The notes under the pieces are model-generated. The model had not been told where the DNA came from. It searched no databases and saw only the letters and a program-made list of their open reading frames with translations. The translations under genes were made by a program, and so were the position numbers. 50,676 nt of DNA from Mesorhizobium intechi (GTDB lineage Bacteria > Pseudomonadota > Alphaproteobacteria > Rhizobiales > Rhizobiaceae). Location of the stretch: positions 1-50,676 of the forward strand of contig NZ_PNOT02000203.1 of NCBI RefSeq assembly GCF_002879535.1. Direction: 5' to 3'. Below, piece after piece: positions 17,277 through 25,578 of this stretch (its first letter is position 1; each line of letters opens with the position of its first letter).

Positions 17277-19955
17277 TCACTCCGCCGCTTGAACGCGGCT
17301 AGCCTGGATGAGGGCGCGGATCTCGGACCGGCAGGAGCCGCAATTGGTGCCGGCTTTCAGCGCGCCGCCGATGGCTTCGACGGTGGTGCAGCCGGCCGCC
17401 ACCGCGGCGGCGATCTGGTTGGCTCCGACGTTGAAACAGGAGCAGACGGTGGCACCGGCGTCCGGCCGTTCGGCACCGGCGCGGCCGGCGACGATCCTGA
17501 AGCGCTCGCGCTGACTGGCGTGGACCTCTTCGAGCTGTTCGGCCGCCCAGCCGCGCGACACCGCAACCGGGCCGGGCGCGACGAACAAGGCGCCCGTCAG
17601 GTGCTGACCGTCGAAGGCGGCGATGCGGTGCTGGCCGGCGTCGCGGTCGTGATAGGCGAGCATTTCGGCCGAGGGGGCCTCGAAGAGCGAGGCGGCGAAG
17701 GCTGTCCAGTCGGCGCCATCGTCGGCAAAGGCGAGTTCGACACGCCATCCGCCCTTGCAACGAGCGACCGCCCAATAGTCAGCAGCAATCGCCTCGGGAC
17801 GGCGGCGCATCACGGCGAAACCAAAGGCCTTTGCGGCAAATTTCTCGATACGGGCCGCGACATGTTTCAACGCCGGCTGACCTGAAACCGGATCGATGAG
17901 TGGTGCGGTCAATGCGTCGAGCCGGCCTTTTGCCGCGAACTGATCGGTCCAGTGCATCGGCGCGAAGACGCTGCCTTGGCGCTGGCGGGATGTGATCAGG
18001 GCGCGCACCAGGACGTCGCCGCGCGGGCTGGAGATACGTACGATGTCGGCGTCGCCGATGCCGTGGTGCTGCGCGTCCACGGGGTGGATTTCGACAAAGG
18101 GCTCGGCGATGTGCTGCGACAGGCGCGGGCTTTTGCCGGTGCGCGTCATGGTGTGCCAGTGGTCGCGGATGCGGCCGGTGTTGAGGATGAGCGGGAAGTC
18201 GGAGCTGGTACGGCTTTCCGTGGTGGCGCGGATGGCGATGAAGCGGGCTTTGCGGTCCGGCGTGTAGAAATGGCCGTTGGCGAAGAAACGGGTGGGATGG
18301 CGTTCGGTCGTGCCGCCTCGTGGACTGGGCGCTGGCCATTGGAACGGCGCCAGCCCTTCATAGCCCTCCGCATCCAGTCCACTGTAAGCGCCAATATCGA
18401 AATCCCGCTCACCGTCATTCTCGAACCCGGACAGGGCGGCATGCTCAGCAAAAACTTCCGCCGACGTCTGATGCCCGAACGCCTCGCCGAAACCCATCCG
18501 TCGCGCCACCTCCGCAATGATCCACCAGTCGGGCCTTGCCTCGCCGGGCGCCGCCAGAAACGACCGCTGGCGCGAGATGCGGCGCTCCGAATTGGTGACG
18601 GTACCGTTCTTTTCACCCCAGGCGGCGGCGGGCAGCCGGACATGGGCGTGACGCGCTGTGTCCGTGCTGGCCAGCACGTCCGACACCACAACGAACGGGC
18701 AAGCCTTGATCGCCGCTTCGACGGCGTCTGCGTCCGGCATCGAATCGACCGGGTTGGTGGCCATGACCCACAGCGCCTTGATGCGGCCGTCGGCCACGCC
18801 TTGAAACATCTCGACCGCCTTCAGCCCGGGCTTTTGCGCGATGTCGGGGGCATTCCAGAAACGCTGGACGCGATCACGGTGTTCGGGATTTTCGATCTCC
18901 ATATGGGCGGCCAGCATGTTGGCCATGCCGCCGACCTCGCGGCCGCCCATGGCGTTGGGTTGGCCGGTCACCGAGAACGGGCCGGTACCCGGTTTGCCTA
19001 TGCGGCCGGTGGCGAGATGGCAGTTAATGATGGCGTTGACCTTGTCGGTGCCGGACGACGACTGGTTCACGCCCTGGCTGTAAACGGTCACCGTCTTCGC
19101 GGTCGCGGCAAACAGGCTGAAGAAGCGGGCAAGCTCGTCTTCGCCAAGGCCTGTTGCGGTGGCAACACTGGCGAGATCGAGCGCCGATGCTGAAAAAAGA
19201 GCTTGTTCGAAGCCGGTCGTGTGCGCCGTGATATAGGCGCGGTCGAGCGCATTGTGCTGGCCGAGCCAAGCGAGCAGCCCAGTGAACAGAGCGACATCGC
19301 CATCTGGTGCGATCGCCAGATGCATGTCGGCGATATCAGATGTCATGGTGCGGCGCGGATCGACCAGCACGACCCTCATCTCCGGCCGCTTTTCCCGAGC
19401 CGCCGCGATGCGCTGATAGAGCACGGGATGACACCAGGCGAGGTTGGAGCCGACCAGCACGACCAGATCGGCGCGTTCCAGATCCGCATAGGTTCCCGGA
19501 ACCGTGTCGGAGCCGAAGGCGCGGCGATGGCCGGCGACGGACGAGGCCATGCACAGGCGCGAATTGGTGTCGATGTTGGCCGAGCCGACGAAACCCTTCA
19601 TCAGCTTGTTGGCGAGGTAGTAATCCTCGGTCAGCAGTTGGCCGGAGACATAGAAGGCAACCGCATCCGGTCCGTGCTCGGCAATGGTCCGCGAGAAGGT
19701 GGAAGCGACGTGGTCGAGGGCCTCGTTCCAGCCTGTCCGGCGGCCGTGGATTTCTGGATGCAGCAGCCTGCCGTCGAGACCGATGGTCTCTGCCAGGGCG
19801 GAACCCTTGGAGCAGAGCCGGCCGAAATTCGCGGGATGATCGGGGTCGCCGCGGACGGACACCTGCCCGCCCGCGGCGACCTTCGCAAGCACGCCGCAGC
19901 CCACCCCGCAATAGGGGCAGGTGGTCCTCACCTCGCGTGCTTCGTCGATCTCCAT
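17277..19955 (-). CDS. nasA: Assimilatory nitrate reductase, molybdopterin catalytic subunit
   Basis: An 892-residue cytoplasmic nitrate reductase that reduces nitrate to nitrite. The N-terminal [4Fe-4S] cysteines are in TTCPYCGVGCG (Cys13, 16, 20) with a fourth in FGRLCSKGSALAETIG. The Mo-bis-MGD domains follow (TNSRLCMASSVAGHRRAFGSD, then VYSQGVNQSSSGTDKVNAI and GPFSVTGQPNAMGGREVGG). The C-terminus (about 800-880, ATVCSCFNVGANQI and GTNCGSCRSEIRAL) is a BFD-like [2Fe-2S] domain typical of the NasA/NarB form. No signal peptide. The ATG at 19953-19955 lies 2 nt after the nirD stop, so the two are coupled; the longer open frame upstream overlaps nirD and is not used. Confidence 0.96.
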   Translation of the reverse strand: MEIDEAREVRTTCPYCGVGCGVLAKVAAGGQVSVRGDPDHPANFGRLCSKGSALAETIGLDGRLLHPEIHGRRTGWNEALDHVASTFSRTIAEHGPDAVAFYVSGQLLTEDYYLANKLMKGFVGSANIDTNSRLCMASSVAGHRRAFGSDTVPGTYADLERADLVVLVGSNLAWCHPVLYQRIAAAREKRPEMRVVLVDPRRTMTSDIADMHLAIAPDGDVALFTGLLAWLGQHNALDRAYITAHTTGFEQALFSASALDLASVATATGLGEDELARFFSLFAATAKTVTVYSQGVNQSSSGTDKVNAIINCHLATGRIGKPGTGPFSVTGQPNAMGGREVGGMANMLAAHMEIENPEHRDRVQRFWNAPDIAQKPGLKAVEMFQGVADGRIKALWVMATNPVDSMPDADAVEAAIKACPFVVVSDVLASTDTARHAHVRLPAAAWGEKNGTVTNSERRISRQRSFLAAPGEARPDWWIIAEVARRMGFGEAFGHQTSAEVFAEHAALSGFENDGERDFDIGAYSGLDAEGYEGLAPFQWPAPSPRGGTTERHPTRFFANGHFYTPDRKARFIAIRATTESRTSSDFPLILNTGRIRDHWHTMTRTGKSPRLSQHIAEPFVEIHPVDAQHHGIGDADIVRISSPRGDVLVRALITSRQRQGSVFAPMHWTDQFAAKGRLDALTAPLIDPVSGQPALKHVAARIEKFAAKAFGFAVMRRRPEAIAADYWAVARCKGGWRVELAFADDGADWTAFAASLFEAPSAEMLAYHDRDAGQHRIAAFDGQHLTGALFVAPGPVAVSRGWAAEQLEEVHASQRERFRIVAGRAGAERPDAGATVCSCFNVGANQIAAAVAAGCTTVEAIGGALKAGTNCGSCRSEIRALIQASRVQAAE

Positions 19956-19957
19956 GG

Positions 19958-20287
19958 TCAGGCGGCGCGGCTGGCCAGCGCTTCCTGCGCCAGGAACAGG
20001 CGCTCGCCCTCGACCTTGACCGGAATGACGCGGACTGCGCCCTCGTCGGCGCCGAGCGCCTTGCCTGTCTCCAGCGAGATTACCCAATTGTGCAAGGGGC
20101 AGGTCACCGCCGCGCCATGGACAATGCCTTGGCTCAGCGGCCCGCCCTTGTGCGGGCAATGGTCGTCGATTGCGTAGACCTGATCGTCCTGGGTGCGGAA
20201 GACGGCGACCTTGCCTTGCGGGGTGGCGACACATCGCGCACCACGGCGGGGGATGTCGGAAATGACGCCGATCGATATCCAATTCAT
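19958..20287 (-). CDS. nirD: Nitrite reductase small subunit (Rieske-type)
   Basis: A 109-residue Rieske [2Fe-2S] protein, the small subunit of the NADH-dependent assimilatory nitrite reductase. The cluster ligands are visible as DHCPHKGGPL (Cys and His) and TCPLHNWVISL (Cys and His), the canonical CxH...CxxH arrangement. The C-terminus IPVKVEGERLFL is typical of NirD. The ATG at 20285-20287 is preceded on the minus strand by AAGAAGGGAATTCAG. The stop is 2 nt before the nasA start. A 64-bp palindromic spacer separates it from nirB. Confidence 0.94.
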   Translation of the reverse strand: MNWISIGVISDIPRRGARCVATPQGKVAVFRTQDDQVYAIDDHCPHKGGPLSQGIVHGAAVTCPLHNWVISLETGKALGADEGAVRVIPVKVEGERLFLAQEALASRAA

Positions 20288-20302
20288 CTGAATTCCCTTC
20301 TT

Positions 20303-20351
20303 GCGCGTGTTCTTGACCGAAACCGGTTCGCACTTTTTCGCGAACACGCGC
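20303..20351. repeat. Palindromic element between nirB and nirD
   Basis: Perfect 10-bp arms GCGCGTGTTC (20303-20312) and GAACACGCGC (20342-20351) start right after the nirB stop codon (20352-20354). The interior contains CCGAAACCGGTTCGCACTTTT, read here as CCGAAACCGGTTCG then CACTTTTT. It resembles the CCGAAAACCGGTTCCCACTTTT-like intergenic repeat common in Rhizobiales (from memory). Inside an operon it would fold in the mRNA and may tune nirD expression relative to nirB. Confidence 0.65.
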
Positions 20352-22802
20352 TTACTCCGCCGCCTGCGCAAACCCGACCGAAGCCATCGGCCGAAACTCG
20401 TGCTTGTCCTTGCCGGAGACGCGTTCCGACCACGGGTCGACCTGGGCGAATTTCTGGGAGAAGACAAAGCGGTCGTAATAGGCCTTGCGCTTGGCATCGT
20501 CGTCCATGATCTGGCGCTTGATCTCGGGAACGCCGATGCGCTTGGCCCATTTGTAGATGCGTTCGAGATAGCGGCCCTGCTCGCGGTACATCTGCGTCAG
20601 CGCCACGATATGCTCCAGCGCCTCGTCCTCGGTCTTCACAAGGCCGAGCACCTCGGTGCCCTTGATGTCGAGGCCGGCCGCGCCGGCGAAATGGATCTCG
20701 TAGCCAGAATCGACGCAGATGATGCCGATATCCTTGCAGGTCGCCTCGGCGCAGTTCCTGGGGCAGCCCGAGACCGCCATCTTGACCTTGGCCGGGGTCC
20801 ACGAGCCCCACATGAATTTCTCGATACGGACGCCCAGGCCCGTCGAATCCTGCGTGCCGAAGCGACACCAGTCGGAACCGACGCAGGTCTTCACCGTGCG
20901 CAGGCCCTTGGCATAGGCGTGGCCGGAGACGAAGCCGGCCTGGCCGAGATCGGCCCACACCGCCGGCAGGTCCTCCTTGCGAATGCCCAGCATGTCGATG
21001 CGCTGCCCGCCGGTGACCTTGACCATCGGGATCTCGAACTTGTCGACGACGTCGGCGATGGCCCGCAGTTCGGCGGCATTGGTGACGCCGCCCCACATGC
21101 GCGGCACCACCGAATAGGTGCCGTCCTTCTGGATGTTGGCATGTACCCGCTCATTGATGAAGCGCGACTGGTAGTCGTCGGCGTAGTCGTCCGGCCAGTC
21201 GCAGACGAGGTAGTAGTTGAGCGCCGGTCGGCATTTGGCGCAGCCGCAGGAGGTCTTCCACTCCAGTTCCTGCATGACCGCGGGAATGGTCTTGAGGTGC
21301 TTTGCCTTGATCAGCCGGCGCACCTCGTCGTGGCCGAGCGTGGTGCAGGAGCACATGGGCTGCACGGCTGCGGGGTTGTATGTGTCGCCGAGCGTCAGCA
21401 CCATCAGCTTCTCGACCAGCCCGGTGCAGGAACCGCAGGAGGCGGACGCCTTGGTGTGCGCCCTGACATCGTCGAGCGAGGTCAGGCCCTTGGCCGTGAT
21501 CGCGCCTGTGATCTTGCCCTTGCAGACGCCGTTGCAGCCGCAGATTTCCGCATCATCCGGCAAGGCTGCAACGGCCGCCATAGGGTCCAGAGGGGCACCC
21601 CCCTGATAGGACTGGCCGAAGATCAACGTTTCGCGCATTTGCGAAATGTCCGTCTGTTTCTTCTTGAGATCGTTGAACCAGGCGCCATCCGCCGTCTCGC
21701 CATAGAGCACCGTGCCGATGATGCGGTCGTCCTTCAGAACGAGCCGCTTGTAGACGCCGGCGGCGGCGTCGCGCAGCACGATCTCCTGGCGGTCCTCGCC
21801 CTCGGCGAAGTCGCCGAGCGAGAACAGGTCGATGCCGGTGACCTTGAGCTTGGTCGGCGTGTCCATATGGACAAAGGCGGCCGCCTCGTTGCCGGCAAGC
21901 TGGTGGGCCGCGACGCGCGCCATCTCGTAGAGCGGCGCGACCAGCCCATAGACCATGCCGTGGACCTCGGCGCATTCGCCGAGCGCGTAGATGTCGGGGT
22001 CGTTGCTGCGCATGCCGGCATCGACGACGATGCCTCTGTTGACGGCGATGCCTGCCTCCTTCGCCAGCGCCGCATTCGGCCTTATGCCCACCGCCATGAC
22101 GACCAGGGTCGCCGGTATGATGGTGCCGTCCGCGAGCTCCACCTGCTCGACCTTGCCGTTGCCCGTGATTGCCTGGGTATTGGCCTTGGTGATCACTTTG
22201 ATGCCGCGTTGCTCCACCGCGCGCTGCAGCAGATAGCCGGCGGCCGGATCGAGCTGCCGTTCCATCAGCGTCGGCATGACATGCAGCACGGTGACGTCCA
22301 TGCCTTGCGCGTTGAGACCCGCCGCCGCCTCCAACCCGAGCAGCCCGCCGCCTATGACGACCGCCTTGGCCCGCGACTGGGCGGCCAGCATCATGGCTCG
22401 TACGTCGTCGAGATCGCGGTAGGTCAGCACGCCCGGCAGGTTGTGGCCGGGCACCGGAATGATGAACGGCACCGAGCCGGTGGCGATGACGAGCTTGTCG
22501 TAGGGCTCGGTTACGCCATGGTCGGATGTGACGGTTTTCGCCTCCCGGTCGATGGCAATGATCTTGTGACCCTTGTAGAGGGTGATGCCATGCTTGATGT
22601 ACCAGCCGTCGCCATGGATGATGATCTCCTCATAATCCTTTTCGCCCGACAGCACCGGCGACAGCATGATGCGGTCATAATTGACGCGGGGCTCGGCGTT
22701 GAAGATGGTGACGGCGTAGCGGCCCGGCGCGTGCTCGAGGAGGTGCTCCAGCATGCGCCCGGGGGCCATGCCGTTGCCGATGATGACGAGTTTTTCTGTC
22801 AT
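20352..22802 (-). CDS. nirB: Assimilatory nitrite reductase [NAD(P)H], large subunit
   Basis: An 816-residue siroheme nitrite reductase that reduces nitrite to ammonium in the cytoplasm. The N-terminus is an FAD/NAD(P)H Rossmann module (KLVIIGNGMAPGRMLEHLL, then AVVIGGGLLGLEAAAGL and PDIYALGECAEVHG). Two BFD-like [2Fe-2S] segments follow (CGCNGVCKGKITGAI with SCGSCTGLVEKL; then CSCTTLGHDEVRRLI with TSCGCAKCRPALNYYL). The C-terminal nitrite/sulfite reductase half carries the [4Fe-4S]/siroheme ligands in CVGSDWCRFG and SGCPRNCAEATCKD. Length is typical. An ATG at 22802 is preferred to an upstream GTG because it matches the family N-terminus (MTEKLVIIGNG). It lies 8 nt after the narK stop. Confidence 0.96.
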   Translation of the reverse strand: MTEKLVIIGNGMAPGRMLEHLLEHAPGRYAVTIFNAEPRVNYDRIMLSPVLSGEKDYEEIIIHGDGWYIKHGITLYKGHKIIAIDREAKTVTSDHGVTEPYDKLVIATGSVPFIIPVPGHNLPGVLTYRDLDDVRAMMLAAQSRAKAVVIGGGLLGLEAAAGLNAQGMDVTVLHVMPTLMERQLDPAAGYLLQRAVEQRGIKVITKANTQAITGNGKVEQVELADGTIIPATLVVMAVGIRPNAALAKEAGIAVNRGIVVDAGMRSNDPDIYALGECAEVHGMVYGLVAPLYEMARVAAHQLAGNEAAAFVHMDTPTKLKVTGIDLFSLGDFAEGEDRQEIVLRDAAAGVYKRLVLKDDRIIGTVLYGETADGAWFNDLKKKQTDISQMRETLIFGQSYQGGAPLDPMAAVAALPDDAEICGCNGVCKGKITGAITAKGLTSLDDVRAHTKASASCGSCTGLVEKLMVLTLGDTYNPAAVQPMCSCTTLGHDEVRRLIKAKHLKTIPAVMQELEWKTSCGCAKCRPALNYYLVCDWPDDYADDYQSRFINERVHANIQKDGTYSVVPRMWGGVTNAAELRAIADVVDKFEIPMVKVTGGQRIDMLGIRKEDLPAVWADLGQAGFVSGHAYAKGLRTVKTCVGSDWCRFGTQDSTGLGVRIEKFMWGSWTPAKVKMAVSGCPRNCAEATCKDIGIICVDSGYEIHFAGAAGLDIKGTEVLGLVKTEDEALEHIVALTQMYREQGRYLERIYKWAKRIGVPEIKRQIMDDDAKRKAYYDRFVFSQKFAQVDPWSERVSGKDKHEFRPMASVGFAQAAE

Positions 22803-22810
22803 GTCCGCTC

Positions 22811-24112
22811 TCACTCAGCCGCGTAGGAAAGGGATGAAGCTTCGGCGGATGCCGCGCGCTCCATGCGCCGGATGGAGAAATGCATCCAGGCAAGGCAGGT
22901 GGCGATAATGACGAACAGCAGCATGAAACAGCTCGACCACACGCCTGTGAGGTCGTTGAGCGCGCCGAAGGCGATCGGCAGGATGAAGCCGCCGAGCCCG
23001 CCGATCATGCCCACCACGCCACCGACCGCGCCGACATTCTCTGGATAGTAGGCCGGGATGTGCTTGTACACCGCGGCCTTGCCGAGGCTCATGAAGAAGC
23101 CGAGCACGCAGGCGACGGCGATGAAGGCGAGCGGGCCGATCTCGAAATGGAAGGCGATCGGCCCGCTAATGCCGCGCACGACGTAGTCTGCCGAGGGGAG
23201 AGACAGAACGAGAGTCGCGACGGCACTGACGGCGAACGTCGAATAGAGCACAGTGCGGGCACCGATCCGGTCGGAAAGCACGCCGCCATAGGCGCGGAAG
23301 ACACTTGCGGGAATCGAATAGGCCGCACCGATCATGCCGGCAGTCGCAAGCCCGAAGCCGTAGACGCCGATCAGGTAGCGCGGCAGCCAGAGCGACAGCG
23401 CGACGAACGCGCCAAAGGCGAAGAAATAATAGAAGGCGAAGCGCCAGACTTGCACATTCTTGAGCGGTGCGAATTCCTGCCAGAAGCTTCTCGCGGGTGC
23501 CGCCTTGCCGGCGCGGCGCTCGCGGATGACGGGATCATCGCCGGTGGTGAACCAGAAGATGGCGGCCATGACGACGAGCGCTGCGGCCCAGATCAGCGCC
23601 ACCGACTGCCAGCCCCAGGAGAGAAGCACGAAGGGGGCCAGGAATTTGGTGACCGCGGCCCCGACATTGCCGGCACCGAAGATACCGAGGGCCGTGCCCT
23701 GCCTGTCCGCGGGGAAGAAGCGCGAGACATAGGACACGCCGACGGCGAAGGAGCCGCCGGCGAGCCCGACGCCAAGCGCGGCGACCAGCATCTGCCCGTA
23801 GGTGTGCGCGAAAGCCAGCAAGAAGGTCGCCGCCGCCGCCGCAAGCATGGTCGCGGTGTAGACCAGCCGCCCGCCAAAGCGGTCGGTCCAGACGCCGAGA
23901 ACCATGCGCACGAGCGAACCGGTGAGGATCGGCGTGCCGACGAGCAGGCCGAACTGCGTCTCGTTCAGCCCGAGATCCTGCTTTATGCGCACGCCGATGA
24001 TTGAAAAGATCGTCCACACCGCGAAGCATACGGTGAAGGCGATGGTGGACATCACAAGCGCCTGCCGGGGGGCACTGTCCTGGCTGGGCGGGGCTGGGAG
24101 ATTTGCGGTCAA
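22811..24112 (-). CDS. narK: Nitrate/nitrite MFS transporter (NarK/NasA-transporter type)
   Basis: A major facilitator superfamily protein of 433 residues from the TTG at 24112, with about 12 hydrophobic segments. NNP-family features are FSIIGVRIKQDLGLNETQFG, the GALGIF-like stretch GTALGIFGAGNVGAAVTKFL (nitrate signature 1) and GAVGGVVGMIGGLGGFILPI (signature 2). It imports nitrate and may export nitrite. A GTG at 24142 gives 10 more residues, but the TTG at 24112 has a GGAG ribosome binding site 7 nt upstream (24120-24123), so I prefer it. It is the first full-length gene after the sigma-54/ANTAR leader and continues into nirB, nirD and nasA. A high-affinity ABC importer (nrtABC) lies immediately upstream. 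Confidence 0.93.
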   Translation of the reverse strand: MTANLPAPPSQDSAPRQALVMSTIAFTVCFAVWTIFSIIGVRIKQDLGLNETQFGLLVGTPILTGSLVRMVLGVWTDRFGGRLVYTATMLAAAAATFLLAFAHTYGQMLVAALGVGLAGGSFAVGVSYVSRFFPADRQGTALGIFGAGNVGAAVTKFLAPFVLLSWGWQSVALIWAAALVVMAAIFWFTTGDDPVIRERRAGKAAPARSFWQEFAPLKNVQVWRFAFYYFFAFGAFVALSLWLPRYLIGVYGFGLATAGMIGAAYSIPASVFRAYGGVLSDRIGARTVLYSTFAVSAVATLVLSLPSADYVVRGISGPIAFHFEIGPLAFIAVACVLGFFMSLGKAAVYKHIPAYYPENVGAVGGVVGMIGGLGGFILPIAFGALNDLTGVWSSCFMLLFVIIATCLAWMHFSIRRMERAASAEASSLSYAAE

Positions 24113-24166
24113 TGTCTGGCTCCGGTTTGCGGCGTGGGGCACCGCAGATATCTGGTGGGTGAATGA

Positions 24167-24358
24167 TCAGCGGCGCGGCATCGATGGATGCAACGAGACC
24201 GAGTTCGCGACGGCCAGGTCCTTGCCTTGAATCTTGGCGTCTGTCGGAAACAGCAGGAGCGCGGCGGTGAACAGTGCCGCCGTCAGGGCGCTGCTGACCA
24301 GAAAATCGCGCCGCGTGAAGTCCGCGAGGGACGCGCCAGTTCCGATCCGTTTCGTCAT
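24167..24358 (-). CDS. Small Tat-signal ORF, apparent NrtA N-terminal duplicate
   Basis: A 63-residue ORF that opens the narK operon. It starts MTKRIGTGASLADFTRRDFL, matching the NrtA start MTKRIKTETPFEGMTRRSFL in spacing and twin-arginine motif, followed by a hydrophobic stretch (VSSALTAALFTAALLLF) and a 20-residue tail. The GGAG ribosome binding site lies 6 nt before the ATG, exactly as at nrtA. The whole leader in front is also a copy of the nrtA leader. I read it as a relic of an NrtA duplication, kept either as a leader ORF that brings ribosomes to the terminator region's 3' side or as a small membrane peptide. A real function is not shown. Confidence 0.6.
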   Translation of the reverse strand: MTKRIGTGASLADFTRRDFLVSSALTAALFTAALLLFPTDAKIQGKDLAVANSVSLHPSMPRR

Positions 24359-24404
24359 CGTCGTCTCCGTTCGGGCGCTGCTTGGGCCAGCGCCACCGAT
24401 CGCG

Positions 24405-24478
24405 AAAAACAAAAAAGCCGCCGGCCAGGTCTTCGCGCGTCCGTCCATCCGGGATCGCGCATTGACCTGAGCGGCAGC
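24405..24478 (-). terminator. Leader terminator of the narK-nirBD-nasA operon
   Basis: The stem's 5' arm on the minus strand is GCTGCCG-C-TCAGGTC (24464-24478). The 3' arm is GACCTGG-C-CGGCGGC (24417-24431). They pair over 14 of 15 positions, with one C-C mismatch and a few G-U pairs, and TTTTTTG TTTTT follows. The enclosed part has its own GCGCG/CGCGC hairpin. The 5' arm overlaps the second ANTAR hairpin, so the two folds exclude each other. Confidence 0.75.
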
Positions 24479-24507
24479 TTTGCCTGTGGCGCCCGCCATT
24501 GGACACC
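24473..24507 (-). promoter_or_regulatory. ANTAR-type double hexaloop in narK leader
   Basis: Hairpin P1 (24488-24507): GGTGTCC pairs with GGGCGCC around the loop AATGGC. Hairpin P2 (24473-24484): GGC pairs with GCC around the loop AAAGCT. Both loops are six bases with A at position 1 and G at position 4, the known recognition rule for ANTAR proteins such as NasR/NasT. They are joined by a 3-nt linker (ACA). The P2 stem has only three clear pairs. Confidence 0.75.
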
Positions 24508-24542
24508 GTATCACTTGGTCCCTGCGGACCTGCATTCTGAAA

Positions 24543-24558
24543 AGCAGGAAGCGTGCCA
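24543..24558 (-). promoter_or_regulatory. Sigma-54 promoter of the narK operon
   Basis: On the minus strand the sequence is TGGCACGCTTCCTGCT, with GG and GC ten bases apart, the -24/-12 spacing of RpoN promoters (consensus TGGCACG-N4-TTGCW; here CTGCT). The predicted start, about 12 nt on, gives a leader of about 170 nt. Confidence 0.8.
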
Positions 24559-24721
24559 ATTCGAGAGCTTCCTAGATTATCGAATGAAATCAATGCGAAT
24601 TGCAGCCGAACGACTTTTGATAAAGCCCGGCAGCGGATCAAAGATTAGTCAGTATGCCTTGCGTGGCAGCATAATATTTGTGCAGTGCGGCATGCTGCCT
24701 ATTGGCGATGCACATTGCCAG

Positions 24722-24759
24722 TTGCCGATAATTGCGCTTTTTGCCGATAATTGCGCTTT
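24722..24759. repeat. Two tandem 19-bp repeats upstream of the narK promoter
   Basis: TTGCCGATAATTGCGCTTT occurs twice with no gap (24722-24740 and 24741-24759), between the nrtC stop and the sigma-54 promoter about 165 bp away. The position fits an upstream activator site. A degenerate NtrC-like GCAC-N7-GTTG lies just next to it at 24710-24724. Confidence 0.75.
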
Positions 24760-24770
24760 CGGCCATGGCC

Positions 24771-25568
24771 TTACTCCGCGGCTGCGACGAAGCGGTGGCG
24801 TTCGTAGAGGAACTTCAGCACCGCCTCGCGGCAGCGCAGGAAGGTCCGGTCGGAAGAAAGTTCGACGCGCCGGCGTGGGCGCGCCAGCGGCACCGCAAGC
24901 ACCTCGCCGATCGTCGCTGCCGGACCGTTGGTCATCATGACGATGCGGTCGGAGAGCAGCACCGCCTCGTCGACATCGTGGGTGATCATGATCGTCGTCG
25001 AGCCGAGCCTGGAATGGATGTCCATCACGGCATCCTGCAGATGGGCGCGCGTCAGCGCGTCGAGTGCGCCGAACGGCTCGTCGAGCAGCAGGATCTTCGG
25101 CTCCATGGCCAGCGCCCGCGCGATGCCGACGCGCTGCTTCATGCCGCCGGAGATCTCGGCCGGCCGCTTGTCCCCGGCATGCGCCATCTGCACGAGGTCA
25201 AGATTGCGCATGATCCAGTCATGCCGCTCGGCCTTGCTCTTCGAACGGCCGAAGACTTTCGAGACCGCCAGATTGATGTTTTCGTAGACGGTCAGCCAGG
25301 GCAGCAGCGAGTGGTTCTGGAATACCACGGCACGTTCGGGGCCCGGGCTGTCGACTTCCTTGTTCTCAAGCAGCACCGCGCCGGCGGACACCTTGGTCAG
25401 GCCGGCGATCAGGTTGAGCAAGGTCGACTTGCCGCAGCCGGAATGGCCGATGATGGAGACGAATTCGCCCTTGTCGATGGTCAGCCGGATGTCTCTCAGC
25501 ACCTCGCTGACCTGGCTGCCACGGGCGAAGGATTTGTCGATATGGTCGAGTTTCAGATAGGCCGTCAT
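24771..25568 (-). CDS. nrtC: Nitrate ABC transporter, ATP-binding protein
   Basis: A 265-residue ABC ATPase of the nitrate/sulfonate/taurine family. Walker A is GHSGCGKST (41-49), the signature is ISGGM (139-143), Walker B is ILLLDEP (159-165), and the switch His is in MITHDVDEA. Conserved Q-loop VFQNHSLLPWLTVYENI. It lacks the C-terminal NrtA-like domain of cyanobacterial NrtC and so corresponds to NrtD/NasD-sized proteins; the name follows rhizobial usage. The ATG at 25568 has GAGGA upstream, 10 nt after the nrtB stop. It powers high-affinity nitrate import with NrtA and NrtB. Confidence 0.94.
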   Translation of the reverse strand: MTAYLKLDHIDKSFARGSQVSEVLRDIRLTIDKGEFVSIIGHSGCGKSTLLNLIAGLTKVSAGAVLLENKEVDSPGPERAVVFQNHSLLPWLTVYENINLAVSKVFGRSKSKAERHDWIMRNLDLVQMAHAGDKRPAEISGGMKQRVGIARALAMEPKILLLDEPFGALDALTRAHLQDAVMDIHSRLGSTTIMITHDVDEAVLLSDRIVMMTNGPAATIGEVLAVPLARPRRRVELSSDRTFLRCREAVLKFLYERHRFVAAAE

Positions 25569-25578
25569 CGCGCTGTCC

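Noticed and set aside
17952..19193. 413-codon plus-strand frame inside nasA
   Set aside because: It is the antisense of a strongly supported molybdopterin reductase; its protein has no recognisable motif and reflects GC-rich codon third positions.
20301..22826. 841-codon plus-strand frame opposite nirB
   Set aside because: Antisense shadow of nirB, which carries all cofactor motifs on the other strand.
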